A stretch of DNA of 64,000 nucleotides from NCBI GenBank assembly GCA_018673175.1, contig JABHDF010000024.1:44819-108818 (forward strand), written 5' to 3'. The translations under genes and the position numbers were made by a program. This stretch comes from Rhodobiaceae bacterium. Its GTDB lineage: Bacteria > Pseudomonadota > Alphaproteobacteria > RS24. Positions 1 through 8,449 of the stretch are shown one piece after another (position 1 is the first letter of the stretch; each line of letters starts with the position of its first letter). The notes beneath the pieces are model-generated. The model was given only the letters and a program-made list of their open reading frames with translations. It ran no database searches and was not told the origin of the DNA.

Positions 1-1386
1 CTGGCCTTGGTTCGTCGCCAACGCCGCCAAATGGCCGGGCGGGCGTATCCCGAAGTTGGCAATTTGGCACAAAAGTTACTTACGCTTTTGCCTTTTGCGC
101 TGACCGGGTCGCAAGAGCAAGCGGTGGCCGATATTCGTGCCGATATGGCCGAGCCAGTTCGCATGCTGCGCCTATTGCAAGGCGATGTCGGTAGCGGCAA
201 AACCGTGGTCGCCGTGATGGCGATGTTGCAGGCAGCCGAAAGCGGCGCGCAAGCAGCCCTCATGGCGCCGACCGAAATATTGGCACGCCAACACGCTGAA
301 ACCGTAGGGCCATGGCTCGATGCTTTGGGCGTTCGCTGGCAATTAATGACGGCGCGCAATAAAGGAAAACTGCGAGCCCAAAGCCTAGAGGCCCTGGCAC
401 AAGGCGACGTGCAAATCGCTATCGGCACGCATGCTTTGTTTCAAGACGATGTGGTTTTCGCTGATTTGGGGCTGGCGGTTGTGGACGAGCAGCATCGGTT
501 TGGTGTGCAACAACGCATGGCCCTGTCGTCGAAAGGCGAAGGCGTCGATGTTTTGGTGATGACCGCCACGCCTATCCCTCGCACGCTGACGCTCACCGCC
601 TATGGCGATATGGATGTTTCGCGCATGCCCGATAAACCGCCCGGTCGTCTGCCAATCGATACGCGGGTCATCTCGATGGACCGATATAGCGATGTGGCGC
701 AAGGGCTTGGCAATGCTATGCGCGAGGGTGCGCGTATTTACTGGGTGTGTCCGTTGGTCAGCGAAAGCGAGCTGGTCGATTTGGCGGCTGCGGAAGACCG
801 GGCCAAAGACCTGCAAAAACTCTATGGCGACAAAGTGGGTTTGGTGCATGGCCAAATGCGGGCGGCTGAAAAAGATGCCGTGATGGCACAATTCATCGCG
901 GGAGAGATAAGCATTTTGGTGGCAACGACGGTGATTGAGGTTGGCGTCAATGTGCCGGAGGCCACAGTGATGGTCATCGAACATGCGGAGCGGTTTGGAC
1001 TGGCGCAATTGCATCAGTTGCGCGGTCGGGTTGGCCGCGGGCTAGATAAGTCGAGCTGTGTGCTGCTCTATCGCGGGCCTTTGGGCGAAACCTCTAAGGC
1101 GCGGCTGTCCATCATGCGCGATACGGAAGATGGCTTTCGGATTGCAGAAGAGGATTTACGCTTACGCGGCGCGGGCGAAGTTTTGGGCACTCGTCAAAGT
1201 GGCCTGCCTTTGTTTCGCTTGGCTAATTTAGAGGCGCATTCAGACTTGCTGCCTGCTGTGCATGACGATGTGAAATTGCTATTGGAGCGCGACCCGCAAT
1301 TGGACAGTCCGCGGGGCAAAGCTTTACGCACCCTGCTCTATTTATTTCGCCGCGATGAAGCGATACGGTTTTTGCAGTCTGGCTAG
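1..1386 (+). CDS. recG: ATP-dependent DNA helicase RecG, 3' part (5' end outside window)
   Basis: C-terminal 461 residues of RecG, the branch-migrating helicase that remodels stalled forks and Holliday junctions. The frame is open to base 1, so the start and the N-terminal wedge domain lie upstream; the TTG at base 7 in the ORF track is only an artefact of the edge. Visible helicase motifs in order: Walker A GDVGSGKT, the DEQH box followed by RFGVQQR, TATPIPRTL (motif III) and QLRGRVGRG (motif VI), then the RecG-specific C-terminal tail with GTRQSGLP. It converges with the DUF502 gene, nine bases between stop codons. Identification is secure; nothing unusual seen in the visible part. Confidence 0.97.
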   Translation: MALVRRQRRQMAGRAYPEVGNLAQKLLTLLPFALTGSQEQAVADIRADMAEPVRMLRLLQGDVGSGKTVVAVMAMLQAAESGAQAALMAPTEILARQHAETVGPWLDALGVRWQLMTARNKGKLRAQSLEALAQGDVQIAIGTHALFQDDVVFADLGLAVVDEQHRFGVQQRMALSSKGEGVDVLVMTATPIPRTLTLTAYGDMDVSRMPDKPPGRLPIDTRVISMDRYSDVAQGLGNAMREGARIYWVCPLVSESELVDLAAAEDRAKDLQKLYGDKVGLVHGQMRAAEKDAVMAQFIAGEISILVATTVIEVGVNVPEATVMVIEHAERFGLAQLHQLRGRVGRGLDKSSCVLLYRGPLGETSKARLSIMRDTEDGFRIAEEDLRLRGAGEVLGTRQSGLPLFRLANLEAHSDLLPAVHDDVKLLLERDPQLDSPRGKALRTLLYLFRRDEAIRFLQSG

Positions 1387-1395
1387 GCGCGAAAC

Positions 1396-2052
1396 CTAAG
1401 CGGAAAGAGCCGGCTCTTCATTGGCAATGCCAGCCGAGATAACCATACGGGCGCCATCTTCTACCGTCATGTCGAGGATGGTCAGCTCATCTTCGGGTAC
1501 GAATAGCAAAAATCCGGAAGTCGGATTCGGTGTTGTTGGCAGAAATACCCCAATCATTTTTTTACCCGTGGCGCTATTGATGCGCGGATCGGCGGCTTTG
1601 GTAACAAAGGCGATCGCATGAAGGCCCTTGCGGGGGTATTCGATCAGCGCCACATCTTGAAAGGCCGAGCCATCTTCGCTGACGGCCGTTTGAAACACTT
1701 GTTTCAACATGGTGTAGAGCGCCCCAGCCATAGGGATTTTTCGTATCAACTGGTCGGAAGCCCGCAATAAAAACTGCCCCAAGAAGTTTGCAGTCAAACC
1801 GCCAATAACGGTGAGCAAAATCAAGGCCAAGACAAGCCCCACACCCGGCACGTCGACCGGAAAATAAGTGGTCGGCCAATAGATTTCTGGAATCAGGGGG
1901 CGGAAATAATTATCGAGAAACTCGACAAACCATAGAGCCAGATAAAACGTAATGTAAATGGGCGCGGTAACCACCAGACCCGTTAAAAAATAAGTCCGCA
2001 AAGCTCTCAAAAAGGAGCGGCGTTTCTTCTTTGGTTCTAGCAATTCATTCAT
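1396..2052 (-). CDS. DUF502 family membrane protein
   Basis: 218-residue integral membrane protein of the DUF502 family, function unknown. A basic N-terminus (PKKKRRS) is followed by a transmembrane segment at about residues 20-42 (YFLTGLVVTAPIYITFYLAL) and a second at about 68-95; the rest is a soluble domain with the family-typical IPMAGALYTMLKQV stretch and VFLPTTPNPTSGFLLFVP motif. In alphaproteobacteria the gene is often found next to recG, as here. Start ATG at 2052 fits the family length. No regulatory signal was seen. Family assignment is confident; any role in envelope biology would be inference. Confidence 0.88.
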   Translation of the reverse strand: MNELLEPKKKRRSFLRALRTYFLTGLVVTAPIYITFYLALWFVEFLDNYFRPLIPEIYWPTTYFPVDVPGVGLVLALILLTVIGGLTANFLGQFLLRASDQLIRKIPMAGALYTMLKQVFQTAVSEDGSAFQDVALIEYPRKGLHAIAFVTKAADPRINSATGKKMIGVFLPTTPNPTSGFLLFVPEDELTILDMTVEDGARMVISAGIANEEPALSA

Positions 2053-2124
2053 GGCCTAATATGCTTTGATTCCAGCGATGAACGCTAAAAAATTCAGTAA
2101 CTTTCTCAACCGGCAAGCTAAGAA

Positions 2125-2403
2125 TTAAACGATATCGATGAGGGTGGTGAACTCAAGGTTTTCAAAACTATCTACCGAGCCATCCAATAAATCCTCAAGG
2201 GGGGTTTGGTACTGGGATTCGGATTGGGTTAAAGCCTTGGTAAAATTAAGGGTGAGAGCAGACCCGCCAGCGAAGGTCAAAGTAACACCTTCTAAATCGG
2301 TGTCGGAATCTGGGTTGAGCAAGGCGATTTGAATCTCGTCATCGGCGGTTTCAAAATAAGTGTCCGTGCCATTCAGCAAAGTCGCCACTGTCGGAGCCGA
2401 CAT
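2125..2403 (-). CDS. Acidic 92-residue hypothetical protein
   Basis: Not recognised. The 92-residue product is strongly acidic (many Asp/Glu, hardly any Lys/Arg), lacks cysteine, signal peptide and membrane segments, and has an alternating polar/hydrophobic pattern (VTLTFAGGSALTLNF) suggesting beta structure. The start ATG follows the stop of a tiny upstream ORF after one base (TAGTATG), which would allow translational coupling; no strong Shine-Dalgarno lies closer. It sits between DUF502 and a divergent kinase gene. No overlapping plus-strand ORF looks better. Likely a real small gene, function unknown. Confidence 0.5.
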   Translation of the reverse strand: MSAPTVATLLNGTDTYFETADDEIQIALLNPDSDTDLEGVTLTFAGGSALTLNFTKALTQSESQYQTPLEDLLDGSVDSFENLEFTTLIDIV

Positions 2404-2404
2404 A

Positions 2405-2479
2405 CTAAAGCTGATCGCCTTCGATTAAGAAGTCCGCCGCAGCCGCCCCGCCGTCAAGGGTGAAAATAAGCTGACTCAC
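2405..2479 (-). CDS. Possible 24-residue leader ORF upstream of the acidic small gene
   Basis: A GTG-started 24-codon ORF (begins VSQLIFTLDGG, ends LIEGDQL) preceded by GGAG about five bases upstream and ending one base before the ATG of the 92-residue gene. The peptide has the same acidic, small-residue composition as the downstream protein, so either a short coupled leader or a remnant of the 5' part of a once longer gene. The longer ORF in the track (to 2656) overlaps the kinase gene and is not believed. Evidence is the ribosome site, tight spacing and composition only. Confidence 0.3.
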   Translation of the reverse strand: MSQLIFTLDGGAAAADFLIEGDQL

Positions 2480-2526
2480 AACTCTCCGCCCTTGCCTTGC
2501 CGCAGGCATAATGGCAGGCTCGGCGC

Positions 2527-3537
2527 ATGACGAAAAAAAATCACCCTGCGGCCGAAAAAACAGATGCCAGCGACTTCGAAACGCGAATCGACGAGCTTTG
2601 CCAGTCGCAATTCGGCGCCGGTGTAACAAATTTAAAACGCTTATCGGGCGGCGCAAGCCAGGAGAGCTGGCAATTTATTTGCGATGCCAAAGCCTATGTT
2701 TTGAGGCGAAACCCAGGCGGAAAAAGCGCGTCTCAAAACGCCCTGCCCAAAGCATCGGAAGCCGCGATTATCGATGCGGCTGCAGCGGCCGGAATTTGTG
2801 TCCCGCGTGTCTCTTATATATGCACGCCCTCCGACGACATTGGCGAAGCCTATGTGATGGACTTTATTGAGGGCGAAACCATTGCCCGTAAAATTTTGCG
2901 CGACGCCGAATTTGACGGCGTGCGCCCCGACCTTGCCACGCAATGCGGCGAGGTGCTTGCCCGCCTACATCAGATAGAAGTATCGCCCCTGCTCGACTTG
3001 CCGCATAGCGATGCGGCTGGCGAGTTGAAAAAATACGCTGAATTTTTGCACCAACATAAGCAGCCGCATCCGGTATTTGAATTAGCCGTCAAATGGCTTT
3101 CCGATAATCTGCCGCCACCCCGCGCGCCGGTTTTGGTGCATGGCGATTTTCGCAATGGCAATATTATGGTGTCGCCCGAAGATGGGCTTGTGGCGCTGCT
3201 TGATTGGGAACTAACCCATATTGGCGACCCGATGGAAGACCTCGGCTGGCCATGTGTGCCGTCATGGCGATTTGGCCAACATGATTTGCCGGTTGGCGGC
3301 TTTGGTCAACGGGCCGATTTTTACGCCGCCTATGAGCGTAAAGGTGGCGAGGTCGACGAAGCCTCGGCGCGGTTTTGGGAAATTTTGGGGACGCTCAAAT
3401 GGGGCATTATGTGCGCGGTGCTGATGAGCCGTGCATTTGAAAGCGGCGCCGACCCCTCGGTAGAGCGTGGCTCTATTGGTCGGCGATCGTCGGAAACCGA
3501 GATTGATTTATTACGAATGTTGTTGGAGCAAGACTGA
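2527..3537 (+). CDS. APH-family phosphotransferase (kinase-like fold)
   Basis: 336-residue protein of the aminoglycoside-phosphotransferase/choline-kinase-like superfamily, the group related to the kinase domain of eukaryotic ACAD10/ACAD11. Visible: nucleotide-loop region LSGGASQESWQF (about 39-50), the catalytic loop HGDFRNGN (205-212) with the Brenner-type HxD...N, and DWE (226-228) for the metal-binding DFG equivalent, followed by HIGDPMEDLGW. Cytosolic, no signal. It overlaps the next gene, DUF6285, by one base (TGATG), a pairing typical of this family where the kinase is thought to act on acyl/hydroxyacyl-CoA catabolic intermediates rather than antibiotics. Substrate is inference. Confidence 0.88.
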   Translation: MTKKNHPAAEKTDASDFETRIDELCQSQFGAGVTNLKRLSGGASQESWQFICDAKAYVLRRNPGGKSASQNALPKASEAAIIDAAAAAGICVPRVSYICTPSDDIGEAYVMDFIEGETIARKILRDAEFDGVRPDLATQCGEVLARLHQIEVSPLLDLPHSDAAGELKKYAEFLHQHKQPHPVFELAVKWLSDNLPPPRAPVLVHGDFRNGNIMVSPEDGLVALLDWELTHIGDPMEDLGWPCVPSWRFGQHDLPVGGFGQRADFYAAYERKGGEVDEASARFWEILGTLKWGIMCAVLMSRAFESGADPSVERGSIGRRSSETEIDLLRMLLEQD

Positions 3538-3944
3538 TGCAAGACCGTCCCGCTGCTGAAGATTTACTCGCCGCCGTGCGAGGTTTTTTAAACGATACGG
3601 CGATGCCTCAATTACAAGGCCATGCCGCTTTTAGCGCGCGAGTGGCTGGCAATGTGTTGGACATTTTGGCTCGCGAGTTGGCGCTGGCACCTGGCTTTCA
3701 AAAGGCAGAAACCCGGCGCCTCAAAGCGCTGTTGGATGTGGGGCCCGATGCCAAGGATGACCTCCTCACCTTGAACCGCGCCTTGTGTGACAAAATTGCG
3801 TCGGGCGAGATGGATTTGTCGACGCCAGACTTGCGCGACCATCTGATTAAGGTCAGCATGGGGAAGCTCGCGATCGATCAGCCTCGGTATCAGGGCTATA
3901 AAACGGCACAAGCAAATAATTGGCCGGAAGAAGAATCGAAATAA
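3537..3944 (+). CDS. DUF6285 domain protein
   Basis: 135-residue soluble, mostly helical protein starting RPAAEDLLAAVRGFL and carrying FSARVAGNVLDILARE, the pattern of DUF6285 proteins that habitually accompany APH-like phosphotransferases and acyl-CoA dehydrogenases. Its ATG overlaps the stop of the kinase gene by one base, so translation is probably coupled and the two products may act together. Biochemical function is unknown; no catalytic motif can be pointed to. Family call is from memory of the sequence pattern and gene pairing. Confidence 0.75.
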   Translation: MQDRPAAEDLLAAVRGFLNDTAMPQLQGHAAFSARVAGNVLDILARELALAPGFQKAETRRLKALLDVGPDAKDDLLTLNRALCDKIASGEMDLSTPDLRDHLIKVSMGKLAIDQPRYQGYKTAQANNWPEEESK

Positions 3945-4009
3945 TATCGTGTGTGAGAAGACAGTGTAACAAAGCCCGACCCGGGCCAAACAAAGAAAAG
4001 ATTTATCTG

Positions 4010-4108
4010 ATGTATAAAATTATTATTCCAATCGCCCTGAGCCTTGCTCTTGCCGGCTGCGGCATTCCTTTTATTGATATCGATATTCCGATTATTCCAG
4101 GAATTTAA
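4010..4108 (+). CDS. Very small lipoprotein (32 residues)
   Basis: Start ATG at 4010, chosen over the longer ORF at 3920 because it gives a clean lipoprotein signal: MYK, a hydrophobic core, then lipobox LAGC at residues 14-17. After the predicted lipidated Cys17 only 15 residues remain (ending PIIPGI), very rich in Ile and Pro. The Shine-Dalgarno is weak. It is transcribed after DUF6285 and converges with the DCC gene (six bases apart). Mature peptide would be an acylated membrane-anchored stub; comparable mini-lipoproteins occur in many proteobacteria, with roles rarely known. Confidence 0.6.
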   Translation: MYKIIIPIALSLALAGCGIPFIDIDIPIIPGI

Positions 4109-4114
4109 TCGCCA

Positions 4115-4489
4115 TCAAATATCGCAGGTTTGGCGTAAGTACCTTTTGTACAGCCATGGCGCGATAATGTGATTATAGATTAGGCCGATCCCGCTTCGCA
4201 GGATCGGCCAATTTATTAGGTAAGCCAAATATTTAAATTTCGGCAGGCGCAACCAAAGCGCGATAAACGCCTCCACACCTTGCAGCATCGCCTCGCCTTC
4301 ATGGGCATGGATGGATGAAAGTAAAGTCTCGCGCGAATAGCCCTTGGGTAGGCGGCCGCTGGAGATGTCTTGAAACGCTACCTGCTCGATTGCGTGTTCC
4401 TGCACCATACGTTGATAGACCGCGACTTCTGGCCCGCATAGCGAGCAGGCACCATTAAAGTAGACGGTTAAAGGTTTTGTATTTTTCAT
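4115..4489 (-). CDS. DCC-family thiol-disulfide oxidoreductase (DUF393)
   Basis: 124-residue thioredoxin-fold-like protein of the DCC family. The N-terminal motif FNGACSLCGPEVAVY carries the redox CxxC pair in the family-typical context Y/F-D/N-G-x-C-x-x-C. The C-terminal half is hydrophobic and aromatic (about residues 75-115), as common in the family. Start at 4489 was preferred to the ORF-track start because MKNTKPLTVYF is the normal family start and its ATG overlaps the upstream stop by one base (TAATG), giving coupling. Redox partner unknown. Confidence 0.85.
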   Translation of the reverse strand: MKNTKPLTVYFNGACSLCGPEVAVYQRMVQEHAIEQVAFQDISSGRLPKGYSRETLLSSIHAHEGEAMLQGVEAFIALWLRLPKFKYLAYLINWPILRSGIGLIYNHIIAPWLYKRYLRQTCDI

Positions 4490-4719
4490 TAGTTTAACGC
4501 ATCGCCAGTAGCTTCGGGCTTGCCCTCGCGAAGGGCTACCAAATATTCGATGATTAAGTCCCAAGCCTGCAGCGCTTCGACGTCGCCTTGTGCGGCAAAT
4601 TCAGCCGCCCGCAACGTGGCCACTACTTCCGCGTCCTCGCCATATTGCTGAGTGAGCGTAGCCACCGCTTGCAATACCATTTCGCGTAATTTCTTCTGGT
4701 CGTCTGTTAGCTCATCCAT
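4489..4719 (-). CDS. Hypothetical 76-residue helical protein
   Basis: Not recognised. 76 residues, acidic, no cysteine, signal or membrane segment; sequence pattern (DDQKKLREMVLQAVATLTQ ... EALQAWDLIIEYLVALREG) predicts a helical bundle. Stop overlaps the ATG of the DCC oxidoreductase by one base, so the two are very probably co-translated. Could be a partner or regulator of the oxidoreductase, but nothing in the sequence says so. Confidence 0.65.
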   Translation of the reverse strand: MDELTDDQKKLREMVLQAVATLTQQYGEDAEVVATLRAAEFAAQGDVEALQAWDLIIEYLVALREGKPEATGDALN

Positions 4720-4778
4720 GAATTGTATATAGGTCGCCTCGCAAGGATGGAAAGCCGAAAGAGGTTTCTTACAGAGCG

Positions 4779-5147
4779 TTAAGAGACGGCTAGCCAGGCC
4801 AGTAAAGCCGTGCCGCCCATTAGATAAGCGCCAGGCATTTTCAGTAAAGCCTTATGGCCTCCTAGACCCAGTGCTATGAACAGCAGAGCACCCAAGAAAT
4901 TGACACCAATAATTGGATAGGTCGCAAAGGCAAATTCAGGATAATAAGCGACATAGGCCAAGCTGACGGCGCTGACAAAAAGAAAAATTGTGAAGCTGTG
5001 CCAACTGACCCAACTGAGTGACTTGCTCAATGGGGCTAAGTCGCTTTCTTCTACGTTGCCAATATACTTTATATGTCCTGCAATGCCGTGGAACAGCATA
5101 CCGATAAAGGCGAGCAAAGCGCCAGCCATTAAGAACCAAAAATCCAT
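4779..5147 (-). CDS. Hypothetical four-helix membrane protein
   Basis: 122 residues with four predicted transmembrane segments at roughly 3-22, 48-68, 75-95 and 101-120. Two histidines in the first loop (FHGIAGHIKYIG) and one at WHSF would lie near the membrane, which could suit cofactor or metal binding, but no family was recognised. It lies 26 bases downstream of glmS on the same strand and could be read through from glmUS. Start ATG at 5147 gives the first helix immediately after MDFWF. Confidence 0.65.
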   Translation of the reverse strand: MDFWFLMAGALLAFIGMLFHGIAGHIKYIGNVEESDLAPLSKSLSWVSWHSFTIFLFVSAVSLAYVAYYPEFAFATYPIIGVNFLGALLFIALGLGGHKALLKMPGAYLMGGTALLAWLAVS

Positions 5148-5173
5148 TTTCGTCTCCCAGTCAAACCCGAAAC

Positions 5174-7006
5174 TTATTCAACGGTCACCGACTTGGCCAA
5201 ATTACGTGGCTGGTCGACATCCGTACCTTTGGTGACGGCAGCATAATAGGCCAGCAATTGCAATGGCAGCGCATAGAGCATAGGGGTAATGAACGCGTCT
5301 AATTTGGGCAGCGCAATCGTCGCCAGACAGCCCTCACCGGCTTTTTCAATGCCTGCTTCGCTGCCCAACATAATCACTTTGCCGCCGCGGGCCATGACTT
5401 CTTGCATGTTCGAAATGGTCTTCTCAAATAGCTCATCGTCGGGGGCAATGGTGATGATAGGAACGCTCTCATCCACCAAAGCAATCGAGCCATGTTTCAA
5501 CTCTCCGGCCGCAAACCCCTCGGCGTGGATATAAGAAATCTCTTTCAGCTTCAGCGCGCCCTCAAGAGCCAAGGGATACATGGTGGCGCGGCCAATGAAT
5601 AAGGCGCTGGTGGTATCGGCAAAGCCTTTGGCAATCTCGCTGATATGGTCTTCGCAAGCCAAGATATCATTGGCGAGGCGCGGTGTCGTTAGCAATAAGT
5701 CGGTCAAGCGCGCTTCTTCTTCTGCCTCGATGGTGCCTTTCACACGGCCCAAACCGATCGCCAAAGTGGCCAGCGCGCCGAGTTGTGCGGTGAAGGCTTT
5801 GGTCGAGGCCACGCCAATTTCGGGCCCTGCATAGGTTGGGAAAGTCACATCCACTTCGCGGCAAATCGAGCTTTCCGGCACATTGACCACGCCAATGGTT
5901 TGAAGCCCATGCGCTTTACAATGATGTAAGGCCGCGAGCGTGTCGGCGGTCTCGCCTGATTGCGAAACAAACACCGCCAAACAATCTTTGTCCATAGGCG
6001 CATCGCGATAGCGAAACTCCGAAGCAATATCGATACTGGCCGGAATGCGCGCATAGCGTTCAATCCAATTGCGCGCGACTTGCGCTGCGAAATAGGCGGT
6101 GCCGCAAGCCACTAAAATCACCCGATTGATTTTGTTAAAATCGAGCTGGTTCTCTGGCAGCAAAACCGCCCGCGCTTCGGGGTCAATATATTGCCCGAAC
6201 GTGCGCGATAGCACTTCGGGTTGCTCGTGAATTTCTTTCGCCATGAAATGACGGTAATTGCCTTTATCGACCATGGCGGCAGAGGCATCGACGGTCTCGA
6301 AGGGGCGCGCCACGGACTGCTCATAGCCTTCTGCTAGCGCGAAAATTTCAGCGCCTGCACGGGTTAAAATCGCCCAATCGCCATCTTTTAAATAGCAAAC
6401 CCGATTGGTAAAGGGGGCCAGCGCAAAGGCATCGGAGCCCAAAAACATTTCGCCTTCGCCCATGCCCAAAGCCAAAGGGCTACCTTTACGCGCAGCTATG
6501 ATTAAGTCGTCACGGCCTTCGACAATCAGGGCAATGGCATAAGCGCCTTCCAACTTGGCGAAAGTCTGCGCTGCAGCTTTTTTAATATCCCCGTTGGCGG
6601 CTAGGTTTTGAGAAAACAAATGCGCCACAACTTCCGTGTCCGTATCCGACGTGAAGTCCACGCCATCGGCAATGAGCTTTTGTTTCAGCTCTTTATAATT
6701 TTCAATAATTCCGTTGTGCACCACCGCCACATGTTCGCCGCGATGCGGGTGCGCATTGGCTTTAATGGCAGGCCCATGCGTGGCCCAACGGGTGTGACCA
6801 ATGCCCAAGCTGCCGCTTAACGGGCGAGCCTCGATCTCTTGGCGCAAGGCTTCCAGTTTGCCCTCGGCCCGACGACGGACAATTTTTCCATCCACCAGCG
6901 TGGCAATGCCCGCGCTATCATAGCCGCGATACTCGAGGCGCTTCAGGCCATCAAAAACCCTTTGGCCGACATCTTGCGTACCAACGACGCCAATAATTCC
7001 GCACAT
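5174..7006 (-). CDS. glmS: Glutamine-fructose-6-phosphate aminotransferase (isomerizing) GlmS
   Basis: 610 residues. Converts fructose-6-phosphate plus glutamine to glucosamine-6-phosphate, first step of UDP-GlcNAc synthesis in the cytosol. Start set at 7006 so that the N-terminus reads MCGIIGVVG, with Cys2 as the glutaminase nucleophile; the ORF-track start adds 20 residues that would bury it. Glutaminase domain (about 1-225, with GHTRWATHG) is followed by two SIS sugar-isomerase domains (SQSGETADT and the second ending in the usual AKSVTVE tail). One base separates it from glmU upstream, so they form an operon. No glmS ribozyme was seen. Confidence 0.98.
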   Translation of the reverse strand: MCGIIGVVGTQDVGQRVFDGLKRLEYRGYDSAGIATLVDGKIVRRRAEGKLEALRQEIEARPLSGSLGIGHTRWATHGPAIKANAHPHRGEHVAVVHNGIIENYKELKQKLIADGVDFTSDTDTEVVAHLFSQNLAANGDIKKAAAQTFAKLEGAYAIALIVEGRDDLIIAARKGSPLALGMGEGEMFLGSDAFALAPFTNRVCYLKDGDWAILTRAGAEIFALAEGYEQSVARPFETVDASAAMVDKGNYRHFMAKEIHEQPEVLSRTFGQYIDPEARAVLLPENQLDFNKINRVILVACGTAYFAAQVARNWIERYARIPASIDIASEFRYRDAPMDKDCLAVFVSQSGETADTLAALHHCKAHGLQTIGVVNVPESSICREVDVTFPTYAGPEIGVASTKAFTAQLGALATLAIGLGRVKGTIEAEEEARLTDLLLTTPRLANDILACEDHISEIAKGFADTTSALFIGRATMYPLALEGALKLKEISYIHAEGFAAGELKHGSIALVDESVPIITIAPDDELFEKTISNMQEVMARGGKVIMLGSEAGIEKAGEGCLATIALPKLDAFITPMLYALPLQLLAYYAAVTKGTDVDQPRNLAKSVTVE

Positions 7007-7007
7007 A

Positions 7008-8351
7008 TTATTTGTCCTTCTTGGTGTTGGATTTCCGAAACTTCGCGCCCCAGCCCGCAATTTCACGCGGCGGGGCGCGCGTTACCACCAAGGCATCGTC
7101 GGCTACATCTTTCGAGATAGCCGAGCCCGAGCCAAGATACGCGCCTTTGCCAATGGTGACGGGCGCAATCAGCGAAGAGTTGGAGCCGATGAAAGCGCCC
7201 TCGCCTATTTTGGTGATATGTTTGTTATAGCCATCGTAATTGCAGGTAATCGTCCCCGCCCCGATGTTTACGTCCATGCCCAATTCGGCATCGCCGATGT
7301 AAGACAGATGACTGATTTTCGCACCCTTGCCGATGATGGATTTTTTGGTCTCGACGAAATTGCCAATCTTGGCTTCGTCGCCCACTTGCGTGCCAGGGCG
7401 TAGACGCGCATAGGGGCCAATTTGAGCCGCCTTGCCGATGCTCACGCCTTCTAAATGCGTAAACGCTTTAATGACAGTGCCCGCTTCAATTGACACGCCG
7501 GGATTGATTTTTACATTGGGCTCAAGCACCACATCGGCATCTATCTGGGTATCAAAGCTCAAGAATACGCTATCGGGGTCTTGCATGCCGACGCCCGCTT
7601 CGAGAAACGATTGGCGCAAACGCTTTTGCATCAGACCCTCGGCCTTGGCTTGTCCGGCGCGACTATCGACGCCCATGGTGTCTTCAGGCTTGGCCATTAC
7701 CAATCCGGTGCTGGCGCCATCTTGCGAGGCCAGCCCCACAAGGTCTGGCAGATAATATTCGCCTTGCGCGTTGTCCTTATTTAGCTGCGGTAAATATTTG
7801 GCCAAAGCGGTTTGGCTTAACGCCATCGCGCCGCCATTGCACAGGCTAATTTTGCGTGTGGCGGCATCGGCGTCTTTAAATTCCACAATCTGCGTCGGGG
7901 TCTCGCCTTGCATAACAATGCGCCCATAAGCGGCGGCATCTTCTGGCTCGAAGCCCAAAATCGCCAGTTCAGCAGAATGACCCGCCAAATCAGCCAAGAC
8001 GTCGGCGCGCATCAAGGGCGTATCGCCAAACATAACGACCAGACGCTGGTGCTTGGCCGAAGCTTCAAAAGCGGCGGCCACCGCATCGCCCGTGCCCAAT
8101 TGTTCGGTTTGAATGCAATGGGTCAGCGCGCCGTGTAAGCTATCGGCATAGGCGCGCACATTGTCTTGATCGGGTGAGGTGACCAATAGAATTTCGGCGG
8201 CGCCGGCTTGGCGTGCCACAGCAATGGCATGGCCCAGCATTGGGCGTCCGGCAATCTCGTGCAGTACTTTTGGCAAAGCCGAACGCATGCGAGTTCCTTT
8301 GCCAGCGGCAAGAACAATCGCTCCAAACGGAGTGGTGCTGGATGTGCTCAT
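7008..8351 (-). CDS. glmU: Bifunctional GlcNAc-1-P uridyltransferase / GlcN-1-P acetyltransferase GlmU
   Basis: 447 residues. Makes UDP-GlcNAc for peptidoglycan and lipid A by acetylating GlcN-1-P and then transferring UMP. N-terminal pyrophosphorylase domain starts with LAAGKGTRM and keeps FGDTPLM; C-terminal left-handed beta-helix has hexapeptide repeats and the acetyl-CoA site region NYDGYNKHITKIG. Start at 8351 (MSTSSTTPFG) is favoured over 8381 because AAAGGG lies nine bases upstream of it while 8381 has no ribosome site. First gene of glmU-glmS, one base apart. Confidence 0.97.
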   Translation of the reverse strand: MSTSSTTPFGAIVLAAGKGTRMRSALPKVLHEIAGRPMLGHAIAVARQAGAAEILLVTSPDQDNVRAYADSLHGALTHCIQTEQLGTGDAVAAAFEASAKHQRLVVMFGDTPLMRADVLADLAGHSAELAILGFEPEDAAAYGRIVMQGETPTQIVEFKDADAATRKISLCNGGAMALSQTALAKYLPQLNKDNAQGEYYLPDLVGLASQDGASTGLVMAKPEDTMGVDSRAGQAKAEGLMQKRLRQSFLEAGVGMQDPDSVFLSFDTQIDADVVLEPNVKINPGVSIEAGTVIKAFTHLEGVSIGKAAQIGPYARLRPGTQVGDEAKIGNFVETKKSIIGKGAKISHLSYIGDAELGMDVNIGAGTITCNYDGYNKHITKIGEGAFIGSNSSLIAPVTIGKGAYLGSGSAISKDVADDALVVTRAPPREIAGWGAKFRKSNTKKDK

Positions 8352-8449
8352 AGCAAAGCGCCCTTTCTGACAAGCCCTCATGTATGAGCCAGTGTATAGG
8401 GGGCGTTGCTAGAAAGCTGAAATCAAACAGTTTTGCGTAATGTTACGGC

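Noticed and set aside
385-1014. 209-codon minus-strand ORF inside recG
   Set aside because: Antisense shadow of a clear helicase gene.
1405-1418. 14-base palindrome AAGAGCCGGCTCTT near the convergent recG/DUF502 ends
   Set aside because: Within DUF502 coding sequence, no T-run on either strand and only a five-pair stem; not called as a terminator.
2405-2656. 83-codon minus-strand ORF across the kinase start
   Set aside because: Overlaps the well-supported kinase gene; only its last 24 codons, with their own GTG and GGAG, are worth considering.
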